Notes under the pieces: generated by a model | The model's database searches: none | What the model saw: only the letters and a program-made list of their open reading frames with translations | What the model was told of the DNA's origin: nothing | Assembly: GCA_020353115.1 (NCBI GenBank) | Contig: CP070687.1 | Coordinates: 1,845,567 to 1,850,850 of the forward strand | From: Bacteroidales bacterium | Lineage (GTDB): Bacteria > Bacteroidota > Bacteroidia > Bacteroidales > VadinHA17 | Length of the DNA: 5,284 nt | Reading direction: 5' to 3' | Program-made: the position numbers and the translations under genes | Shown here: piece after piece, positions 1 through 5,284 of the stretch | Layout of the letters: each line of letters begins with the position of its first letter | Position numbering within the stretch: position 1 is the first letter of the stretch

Positions 1-2022
1 ATGATTGCCCAGTTCCTGGAAAAGAATCCCTGACCCGTCATACAAGTTTACTGCATTATCATTCACCACGGCCAGCAGGTAATTTTCCCTCCGGCTGAAA
101 TCGAACAGGTATCTGTCATTGATCCAATTGGCGGTGGTGTTCACTTCAAACAGATATCCTTCCTTCAACGAATGGATTTGCACCTTTTGATCCTTAAGAA
201 GCACCCCCAGATATTTATTATCATCTGACAACCGGATATGCAGAACAGGAATTGTATCAGGAGAGGTGGTATAAACCTCATGCCCCATATCATCCCATAC
301 CTTAACCTGGTTGTTTTCAAAACACCCGTATATATACTTGCCATCGTTTGAGTACCTTGCAGAGGCAATATTTACAGAACAGGGTAAAAAAGCAAACATC
401 TTCTTCCCAGCTTCCGGACACTTTTCATACAATGTATAGAAAGCATCCAGAACTGCTTTCTTCGACAGGTTGCTTGTTGAATCTGCCCTATATGCCACGA
501 AGGCAGTTTCCAAACTCAATTCCGGACTGCTTTCCAATTGTAATGAAGCAGAAATAGCAGTATCTTTGGTTCTCCTCCCTTGAGATTTCTGGAAATAGTA
601 ATACCCGATGGCGACCACGATCAGGATAAATCCAACTGTTGAGATCCCGATAACCCGCTGGAAAGCTTTACGTTTTGCAATGTAATCGGCTTTGCTTGCA
701 TTAACAAAGGCCTGTAACTCTTTTGTCAGGAAGAGCCGGTCCTCATAGGTTTCAATATACTTCAGGTCTTCCTGGGATAGAAGAATTTTTCGCTGCTGGT
801 AATAGATATATGCATTCTCGATCAATTGCCGAACCTCCATTATCTCTTTTTCCACCAGGGTGATCTTTTCATAGATCTTAGCAGCCAGGCTATCGTGCCG
901 CAGCTCGTATCTTCCGTTTTCATCCTTATCCCGAAGGATCCGAAGGTTCACAAAATTCTGGATCAGCTCCTTCAGGATGTCGGAATCTATTTCCTGCCCA
1001 TAGGATCGTGAGGATTCCAGCACCTCTTCTTCCGTAATCTGCCTCTTCGTACCCTTGATGGAAACGAATGATTTTAAAATGGCCAATCCATTATCCGGAT
1101 CCTCAAGAACCGAAATTTGTTCTTCGAGGAATGCCCCCAACAAATCACTCACATCTCCAATCTCCTCCAAAAGAGTTTTCACAAACGCTATTTTACTTTG
1201 TTCCTTTCCTTCTTTGTTTGGAAGTTGGATGTTCGGCGTTGGATGTTGAACGTTCTCTGAAGCCATTTTGAAAACCTTATCCAGAAAAACCTGAAGATAG
1301 GTTAGTTCCACCTCATTTGATTCCGGGTTGAGCTTATCAAGAAGTGCTTCAGAAAATCCTTCCTCCACTGCTATCCCTTGCACCCTGCAAGGGCCTTCGA
1401 TCACCTCCACCGCATGCTGGCGGGTCATCTTCTCCACCCGCATCCGGTTGTCCATGAAATCGCTGATGGTCAGCTCAAACTCGGTCACTCCGGCCAGGTA
1501 CTCCTCCCGGATTGAAAAGATAAACCGGCACTGGACATCCGAATCCACAACTGCCTTCACCACCCTGGCAAACTGTTCCCGTTCCTCCCTGTCACCAAAA
1601 ATAAACAGCTCCTCGAACTGGTCAAATATCAGGTAAACCGGCTTAAAATGATCCAGGTAGATGGATTGTAGAGATTTTACAATGCGTGCCGGCATGTCTC
1701 CCCCCGGGGGGAGTGGCCCTGACGTTTCTGTCAGGGACGAGGGGGGAGTAACGGAATGTTTCTGAAATTCTCCAAGCAAACTCTCCAGGATATTCCTGCC
1801 TCTGCGAACGGTAACCGGAAGCCAGTCGCTCTCCTCAAACTTGTTGGCCAGTCCGCAATTGATCAGGGAGGTTTTGCCCGTTCCGGAAATCCCATACACG
1901 AGGAGGATCTTTCCTTCAAATACCTTCTGGTACATCTCCTCGATCTCCCGGTCACGACCGAAAAAAATCTCACGGTCTTCGCGGGAATATGCGTCAAGGA
2001 ATTTGAAGGGGCTACCGGTCAT
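1..2022 (-). CDS. nSTAND-family ATPase with transmembrane segment and WD40-like C-terminus (partial, 3' end outside window)
   Basis: A 674-codon open frame runs from ATG at 2022 to the left edge without a stop, so the C-terminus is missing. The N-terminus (SPFKFLDAY...FFGRDREIEEM, residues 4-30) is typical of novel-STAND (nSTAND1-like) NTPases and supports this start. Walker A is GISGTGKT (44-51, K50, T51). Walker B is VYLIFDQFEELF (129-140, D134, E137, E138). An arginine strand RFIFSIREEYL (166-176) follows. A helical/winged-helix region ends with YELRHDSLAAKI (372-383), which resembles the motif closing STAND modules. A hydrophobic segment at about 457-477 is a single membrane span. WD40-like blades begin near 553 (ARYSNDGKYIYG, then VKVWD) and 593. 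Known of the family: STAND ATPases are ligand-gated switches that oligomerise on activation. Inferred: ATPase in the cytoplasm, propeller across the membrane. There is no Shine-Dalgarno; the gene starts 28 bp after the HEPN-motif gene, so they are probably co-transcribed. Two repeat-derived segments interrupt it in frame (residues 92-109 and 257-268). The family call is secure; ligand and function are unknown. Confidence 0.9.
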   Translation of the reverse strand, partial: MTGSPFKFLDAYSREDREIFFGRDREIEEMYQKVFEGKILLVYGISGTGKTSLINCGLANKFEESDWLPVTVRRGRNILESLLGEFQKHSVTPPSSLTETSGPLPPGGDMPARIVKSLQSIYLDHFKPVYLIFDQFEELFIFGDREEREQFARVVKAVVDSDVQCRFIFSIREEYLAGVTEFELTISDFMDNRMRVEKMTRQHAVEVIEGPCRVQGIAVEEGFSEALLDKLNPESNEVELTYLQVFLDKVFKMASENVQHPTPNIQLPNKEGKEQSKIAFVKTLLEEIGDVSDLLGAFLEEQISVLEDPDNGLAILKSFVSIKGTKRQITEEEVLESSRSYGQEIDSDILKELIQNFVNLRILRDKDENGRYELRHDSLAAKIYEKITLVEKEIMEVRQLIENAYIYYQQRKILLSQEDLKYIETYEDRLFLTKELQAFVNASKADYIAKRKAFQRVIGISTVGFILIVVAIGYYYFQKSQGRRTKDTAISASLQLESSPELSLETAFVAYRADSTSNLSKKAVLDAFYTLYEKCPEAGKKMFAFLPCSVNIASARYSNDGKYIYGCFENNQVKVWDDMGHEVYTTSPDTIPVLHIRLSDDNKYLGVLLKDQKVQIHSLKEGYLFEVNTTANWINDRYLFDFSRRENYLLAVVNDNAVNLYDGSGILFQELGNH
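1220..1254. repeat. 7-bp tandem repeat (5 units) within the ATPase gene
   Basis: On the minus strand the units read AACGTTC, AACATCC, AACGCCG, AACATCC, AACTTCC: five consecutive 7-mers of form AACnnCC, with variation at several positions. They are translated in frame as NVQHPTPNIQLP (residues 257-268), between the ATPase core and the helical region preceding the membrane span. From memory, similar AACATCC-type heptamer strings occur as dispersed intergenic repeats in Bacteroidota and other environmental genomes; I cannot check this here. The 35-bp array is not a multiple of three, so the original insertion must have included flanking bases for the frame to survive. Confidence 0.75.
1698..1748. 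repeat. 51-bp GC-rich palindromic element inside the ATPase gene
   Basis: The plus strand has CTCCCCCC (1698-1705) followed directly by GGGGGGAG (1706-1713), a perfect 16-bp palindrome. Next comes CCCTGAC (1717-1723), loop GTTTCT, then GTCAGGG (1730-1736), a perfect 7-bp inverted repeat. A second GGGGGGAG lies at 1741-1748. The left CTCCCCCC can pair with either G-rich copy; the outer pairing encloses the inner stem-loop. The element is 51 bp, exactly 17 codons, and is read as a Pro/Ser/Thr/Gly-rich segment (residues 92-109) between Walker A and Walker B. Deleting it keeps the frame. Composition and structure differ sharply from the surrounding coding sequence, so I infer a mobile or dispersed intergenic-type palindrome that landed in frame. 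No clear target-site duplication is visible. Confidence 0.8.
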
Positions 2023-2050
2023 AGTTAGAGTAAAATTAACTTAAATAAAA
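2023..2050 (-). other. 28-bp A/T-rich gap carrying the ATPase gene's translation start region
   Basis: The gap between the HEPN-motif stop codon (TAG, 2051-2053) and the ATPase ATG (2022) is almost entirely A/T and has no GGAGG-like Shine-Dalgarno. This fits start selection in Bacteroidota, where A-rich, unstructured leaders commonly replace the Shine-Dalgarno. There is no terminator hairpin and no room for a full promoter, which supports a shared transcript for the two genes. Confidence 0.55.
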
Positions 2051-3109
2051 CTATGCCTCAACTTTGGCAGAAGCAGGAGAAATGGCAGATAACAGGTCCT
2101 TGAATTCGGTTACCAGCTGATCGTAATTACTTAATGCGCGAAGGTCACATTTTTCAGTTACCTCCGCTCCCAGGTAGAACAGCTGATCGTTCCTGAACTT
2201 GGTATACATGAATATATCCTTCTTGATCCCAAACTTTTCCTTGGTATCGAGCACCTCGGCATTGGTGTCAATAATCAGGGGGGAAAGGTTCAGGTATTCG
2301 TCAATCGATTTGATGGTCTTCATGAGAAGGACGGCATTGCTTTCGGAAAACCGGACCTCATCGATCTCTTTTGCAGCGAAATCAGAGTCCGAAGCATTCA
2401 GAAGGTCGATGATATGATGGAACCTGGCCTCCCGGTTTTTGGGTTTCTGTACCTTGATCTCACGTACGGAAACCAGTTTGTACTTGGCCAGGAAGGCTAT
2501 GGTTTGAAGGATATAGGTCAGTTTTTCTTCGTACTCCACGCAACGTTTTTCAATATCTTCCTGAGTAAGGTTGATCTGATAGTGACCGATCTCATTACGT
2601 TCGGGGACCCAGAAATCCAGTGCCCCGTAAAACTTCTTATCAAAATTCTCTCCCATTTCCGGCATAAACCATTCCACTTTACTATCCCGGTAAAGATTCC
2701 CTATAGAACGGATCAGCCAGGTAAAATTCCCCATACTCAGGACGGTGAACCTGCTTTCAAAATCCTTTGAAATGCCATCCGGGATGGTAATATTCCCTTT
2801 TATTTTATCCTGCCATAGCTGGGAAAGCATGACAAAACAGATAAACTGCATTGTCCGTTCGATCGTTTTGAAAATCTGGTCCAGCCGCAGGCGGTCGAGT
2901 TCTCTCATGGAACCGGAGAAGAGACGCCGGAGTTCAACACCAATGGGCCAGGGAAAATTCTTAATAATCTGGTCACCGAGTATCCGGTAGTCGACTTCCT
3001 CTTCTTCCTCCTCTTCATCATCAACGATCAGGTATTTTGATAAAGCAGCCTTATGTTTCACCATTTCGTCGAACACCGTGCGTATAAGTACTTCGTTAAT
3101 CTTAGGCAT
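2051..3109 (-). CDS. HEPN-motif protein of unknown function, candidate RNase effector
   Basis: A 352-residue soluble protein with no signal peptide or membrane span. The N-terminus (1-29) is followed by a run of seven glutamates (32-38) in an acidic linker. Residues about 53-215 are predicted mostly helical, starting FPWPIGVELRRLF and containing a hydrophobic pair of helices (78-98). This region carries RNEIGH (171-176: R171, N172, H176), the R-x4-H form of the HEPN motif, followed by another long helix (182-210). Known of the family: HEPN domains with this motif are commonly metal-independent RNases in toxin-antitoxin, abortive-infection and CRISPR effectors, although inactive or structural versions exist. 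Residues about 216-352 look mixed alpha/beta (SPLIID..., DIFMYTKF, LFYLGAEV) and could be a ligand-binding or regulatory part; I do not recognise them. It lies 28 bp upstream of the nSTAND ATPase gene, so a switch/effector pair is plausible. The start is the first ATG of the frame, with no Shine-Dalgarno. The gene itself is certain; HEPN assignment is moderate and RNase activity is inferred. Confidence 0.9.
   Translation of the reverse strand: MPKINEVLIRTVFDEMVKHKAALSKYLIVDDEEEEEEEVDYRILGDQIIKNFPWPIGVELRRLFSGSMRELDRLRLDQIFKTIERTMQFICFVMLSQLWQDKIKGNITIPDGISKDFESRFTVLSMGNFTWLIRSIGNLYRDSKVEWFMPEMGENFDKKFYGALDFWVPERNEIGHYQINLTQEDIEKRCVEYEEKLTYILQTIAFLAKYKLVSVREIKVQKPKNREARFHHIIDLLNASDSDFAAKEIDEVRFSESNAVLLMKTIKSIDEYLNLSPLIIDTNAEVLDTKEKFGIKKDIFMYTKFRNDQLFYLGAEVTEKCDLRALSNYDQLVTEFKDLLSAISPASAKVEA
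2996..3016 (-). repeat. GAA/GAG codon run encoding a poly-glutamate stretch
   Basis: Seven consecutive GAA/GAG codons (residues 32-38) are flanked by aspartates D30-D31 and V39-D40 in the HEPN-motif gene. The GAA/GAG mixture makes it an imperfect trinucleotide tract. It forms an acidic, presumably flexible linker before the helical domain. Its length could vary between strains in whole codons without breaking the frame. Confidence 0.7.
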
Positions 3110-3226
3110 GATGGTCAGGTTTATTAACAGGAATCATTAAAATGGTAAAATTTACTAATAAAAAAATGAAAAACAAAAATATTAGTTTAAGCCGGAATAA
3201 TTTTTATATTGAATATCAATAAGATA
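3110..3226. other. 117-bp A/T-rich intergenic region
   Basis: It separates the kinase stop (TAG, 3227-3229) from the HEPN-motif start. It contains the candidate -7 element and a short A/T inverted repeat, TATTGA-ATA-TCAATA (3207-3221), just after the kinase stop. That stem has only two G-C pairs and is not a convincing intrinsic terminator. No small ORF or RNA gene is apparent. Confidence 0.6.
3174..3181 (-). promoter_or_regulatory. Candidate Bacteroidota -7 promoter element (TAnnTTTG) for the HEPN-motif gene
   Basis: On the minus strand the sequence is TATTTTTG, an exact match to the Bacteroidota -7 consensus TAnnTTTG. It lies about 65 bp upstream of the ATG at 3109, within very A/T-rich DNA. 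No convincing -33 TTG is found at the usual spacing; the nearest upstream TTG (3217-3219) is about 35 bp away, which is too far. If used, the promoter would let the HEPN-motif and ATPase genes be transcribed independently of the kinase. A chance match in A/T-rich DNA is possible. Confidence 0.35.
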
Positions 3227-5170
3227 CTATTGAGCAATGACGGGAATAGTGATCCTGAACAGAACGCCCTTTCCCGGTTCGCTTTCGCAATGGATGGTTC
3301 CCTGCAATTTCCGGGTGACCAGGTTGTAAACGATATTAAGGCCCAATCCCGTACCTATCTTCTTGTTGGTGGTGAAAAAGGGATCGAAAATCCTGGGCAT
3401 GTTTTCCCCGGCAATTCCCGTACCGTCATCCTGATAGTCCAGAATAACGGACTTATCCATCCGTTCTGCCGATATTTCAATCTGCAGACGGTTCTTCTTC
3501 ACCTTCCTGATACCATGTTCAATGGAATTAAGGATCAAATTGGTAAAGACCTGTGAGAAGGATCCCGGATAGCTATCCATTTCAATATTTTCATCCATAT
3601 TAAGGCTGATTCTGACCGGTTTGTTTTTCAATTTCGGGGTCAGGCTTTTAATCAGGTCCTCCAGGTAGTTTTTGATTTTGAATTTCCTTCTTTCTTCTGT
3701 GGCCTGGTCTGCAGAAACCTGTTTAAAACTCTGGATGATTCCTGCTGCACGGTTCATATTTGAAAGAATAAGCCCTGCAGTCTCTTTTGCCGTATTAAGA
3801 TACTCCTCGAAACGTTTTTTGCTAATCTGTCCGGATCGATAGAGCTCACCCACCTGTTCGATCTCTTCCGAAAGGGTTGAAGCTGCCGTTATACCGATAC
3901 CGACCGGTGTATTAATCTCATGGGCAATTCCTACGACCATTCCTCCGAGAGCAGCCATTTTTTCCGACTCGATCAATTGTTTCTGGGTTTGCTTCAGGCT
4001 TTCGAGAGCTGATTCCAGTTCATCGCGTTGTGACTGGATTTCATCGTATGCTTCTTTAAGCTCGACGTTTCTCAGCTGATATATCTCCGCTTCCTTCTTC
4101 GATTGCTCAATTGCATTCGCTATCTGCAGATCTTTCAGACGGTTCCGGGTTTTTGCATTCAATACCTGTTTATCCAGTTGCTGATAATTTTTGAAATGTT
4201 TCAATGCTTCATCGTATTTCCCGCATTTTTCATAATACTCAGCCAGAGCCAGATGGGTTTCGGAAATGAGTGGTTTTGCATCCATTTCCATGGACATATT
4301 CAGTGCCCGCTGAAGTGAGTCATACCCTTTCTGAAGTTCTCCGAGCCGGATATAAACCCTGCCCTCACCCAAAACACACTGCAGTTCACACCGTTTCTCC
4401 CCGATGGGTTTATCCAGTATCAATCCCTGCCGGTAATGATACAGGGCTTCTTCAAGATCCCCTGTTTTCTCAAGAAGACTCGCCATACCGAGGTGAGTCC
4501 ATGGCAGTCCCGATCTGTCCCTGATCCTGGTTCTAAGATCCAGGCTTTGCCGATAAAAATCCATTGCCTTATCGTATTCATCGCCGAGAGAATGAATCCT
4601 GGCAATCAGGTTGAGGGATGATGCGGCAGCTTTTGTATTGTTCAGTTCCTTACGGATCTCGAGACTTTTATGGCAGGATTCCAGGGCTGGCTTAAAATCG
4701 GAAAGCCGGCTCTGTATTATCCCCAGAGTGCTGAAAGCATCCCCCTCTCCTTCCCTGTCATTATTCCGTTGCGCCTGCTTAACCGCTTTCTCTGCATATT
4801 CAATTCCCTTTTCGTAATTGCCGTTACTTTCATTCACCAGAGCCAGGAATCTCAGGCAAACTGTAAATCCCGCTTCCTTTTCATGTTTGGCAAAATAGTC
4901 ATGAACATCAAGAAAATCCTTTATCAGTGCGGTTTCCGACGAGAGTACATACTGTGCAACAGCTTTATAAAGGCTGGCATAGGCTTTACCCCTGGAGTAC
5001 CTGTTTTTCACGGAAAGGTCCAGGGCTTCCTCAGCCAGTTTTTTTGCTTCCTTCGTATCTTCATAACGCGAAAGCCAGGCAAGTTGGTTCAGAATATCAA
5101 TCCTTTCTGAAGGATCTGTAAGGTCACTCAGTTTCTTTTTCAGGTCCTTAATTCTGCCGGAATAGTTCAT
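3227..5170 (-). CDS. Cytoplasmic TPR-containing sensor histidine kinase
   Basis: A 647-residue protein with no signal peptide or membrane span. Residues about 24-336 hold eight helix-turn-helix TPR-type repeats on an exact 40-residue period: the small/hydrophobic anchor falls at A42, L82, G122, A162, A202, A242, G282 and A322. A charged coiled coil (about 337-405) leads into the dimerisation/phosphoacceptor domain with MAALGGMVVGIAHEINTPVG, phosphoacceptor H417. The catalytic ATPase domain has an N box (VFTNLILNSIEHG, N544 and N548), G1 box DDGTGI (581-586), F box IFDPFF (594-599) and G2 box GTGLGL (606-611). All residues needed for autophosphorylation appear present. Known of the family: TPR-fused cytoplasmic kinases typically sense protein partners through the TPR array and phosphorylate a response regulator aspartate. 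No receiver domain or response regulator occurs here, so its partner is unknown. The start is the first ATG, with no Shine-Dalgarno. It is co-oriented with the two downstream genes across a 117-bp gap; a functional link is unproven. Confidence 0.96.
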   Translation of the reverse strand: MNYSGRIKDLKKKLSDLTDPSERIDILNQLAWLSRYEDTKEAKKLAEEALDLSVKNRYSRGKAYASLYKAVAQYVLSSETALIKDFLDVHDYFAKHEKEAGFTVCLRFLALVNESNGNYEKGIEYAEKAVKQAQRNNDREGEGDAFSTLGIIQSRLSDFKPALESCHKSLEIRKELNNTKAAASSLNLIARIHSLGDEYDKAMDFYRQSLDLRTRIRDRSGLPWTHLGMASLLEKTGDLEEALYHYRQGLILDKPIGEKRCELQCVLGEGRVYIRLGELQKGYDSLQRALNMSMEMDAKPLISETHLALAEYYEKCGKYDEALKHFKNYQQLDKQVLNAKTRNRLKDLQIANAIEQSKKEAEIYQLRNVELKEAYDEIQSQRDELESALESLKQTQKQLIESEKMAALGGMVVGIAHEINTPVGIGITAASTLSEEIEQVGELYRSGQISKKRFEEYLNTAKETAGLILSNMNRAAGIIQSFKQVSADQATEERRKFKIKNYLEDLIKSLTPKLKNKPVRISLNMDENIEMDSYPGSFSQVFTNLILNSIEHGIRKVKKNRLQIEISAERMDKSVILDYQDDGTGIAGENMPRIFDPFFTTNKKIGTGLGLNIVYNLVTRKLQGTIHCESEPGKGVLFRITIPVIAQ

Positions 5171-5284
5171 TACCAGTTATGAAAGATTCGAAAAGTTACG
5201 AAAAATGATTTGATTTACAGGATATATTCAGAATAAAACAAGGATCACCCTGGTAAGCATGTATATCCCTGTGAGGTCCGATAC
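5171..5284. other. Leader of the histidine kinase gene / right window edge
   Basis: This is 114 bp upstream of the kinase ATG. On the minus strand all three frames are open for a short distance from the edge. One of them ends at a TGA near 5228 and would read as a short hydrophobic tail (MLTRVILVLF), so the end of an upstream gene cannot be excluded but is not supported. The proximal 60 bp are A/T-rich and lack a Shine-Dalgarno. I see no TAnnTTTG element. A promoter for the kinase is expected here or further upstream but cannot be assigned. Confidence 0.4.

Noticed and set aside
902..960. Short direct repeat around CCTTCGGATCC
   Set aside because: It encodes an ordinary stretch of the STAND protein (LRILRDKDE) and is explained by codon use; too short to mean anything.
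1328..1636. Plus-strand Ser-rich open frame of 102 codons
   Set aside because: It is antisense to the nSTAND domain; the Ser/Arg/Thr-rich composition is typical of a shadow frame opposite a real gene.
1698..1748. GC-rich hairpin as an internal rho-independent terminator
   Set aside because: No T-rich tract follows on the minus strand, and the reading frame continues unbroken through it.
1698..1748. Frameshift or assembly error at the C/G homopolymers
   Set aside because: The protein is coherent on both sides in the same frame, with Walker A before and Walker B after, so no net shift has occurred.
2414..2770. Plus-strand open frame of 118 codons
   Set aside because: It is antisense to the HEPN-motif gene and has no start context or family resemblance.
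3207..3221. Inverted repeat TATTGA-ATA-TCAATA after the kinase stop as a terminator
   Set aside because: A six-pair stem of mostly A/T with no clean U-tract is too weak for an intrinsic terminator and is expected by chance in such A/T-rich DNA.
4670..5110. Plus-strand open frame of 146 codons
   Set aside because: It lies antisense to the TPR region of the kinase, whose motifs and repeat period are unmistakable; the plus-strand translation has no recognisable domain.
5171..5284. Tail of an upstream gene or a leader peptide (MLTRVILVLF)
   Set aside because: All three minus frames are open near the edge over a very short length, so no frame can be preferred without sequence beyond the window.

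Overview
The window carries three large genes, all on the minus strand, with little non-coding DNA. In transcription order they are: a soluble tetratricopeptide-repeat (TPR) sensor histidine kinase (5170 to 3227); a 352-residue protein with a HEPN-type R-x4-H motif (3109 to 2051); and an nSTAND-type ATPase with a membrane segment and the beginning of a WD40-like C-terminal region (2022 to the left edge, incomplete). Nothing convincing is encoded on the plus strand.

The organism is most likely a member of the Bacteroidota. The evidence is indirect: moderate GC with A/T-rich intergenic DNA, start codons with no purine-rich Shine-Dalgarno sequence, one TAnnTTTG element (the -7 consensus of this phylum) upstream of the middle gene, and an nSTAND-TM-WD40 architecture that is common there. 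No rRNA, tRNA, CRISPR, integrase or transposase gene is visible.

Region by region: 1-2022 is the ATPase gene, which contains two unrelated repetitive inserts that are read through in frame. One is a 51-bp GC-rich palindromic element at 1698-1748, the other a five-fold 7-bp tandem repeat at 1220-1254. 2023-2050 is a 28-bp A/T-rich gap. 2051-3109 is the HEPN-motif gene. 3110-3226 is an A/T-rich intergenic stretch with a candidate promoter element. 3227-5170 is the TPR histidine kinase. 5171-5284 is its leader, with no certain gene.

The HEPN-motif gene and the ATPase gene are tightly spaced and probably co-transcribed. An ATP-dependent STAND switch next to a candidate HEPN ribonuclease resembles the logic of prokaryotic conflict and signalling systems: sensor/switch in one chain, effector in a neighbour. 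The upstream kinase could be part of the same pathway or only a neighbour, since a 117-bp gap with its own possible promoter separates it. No response regulator lies in the window. A functional link among the three is inference from gene order.
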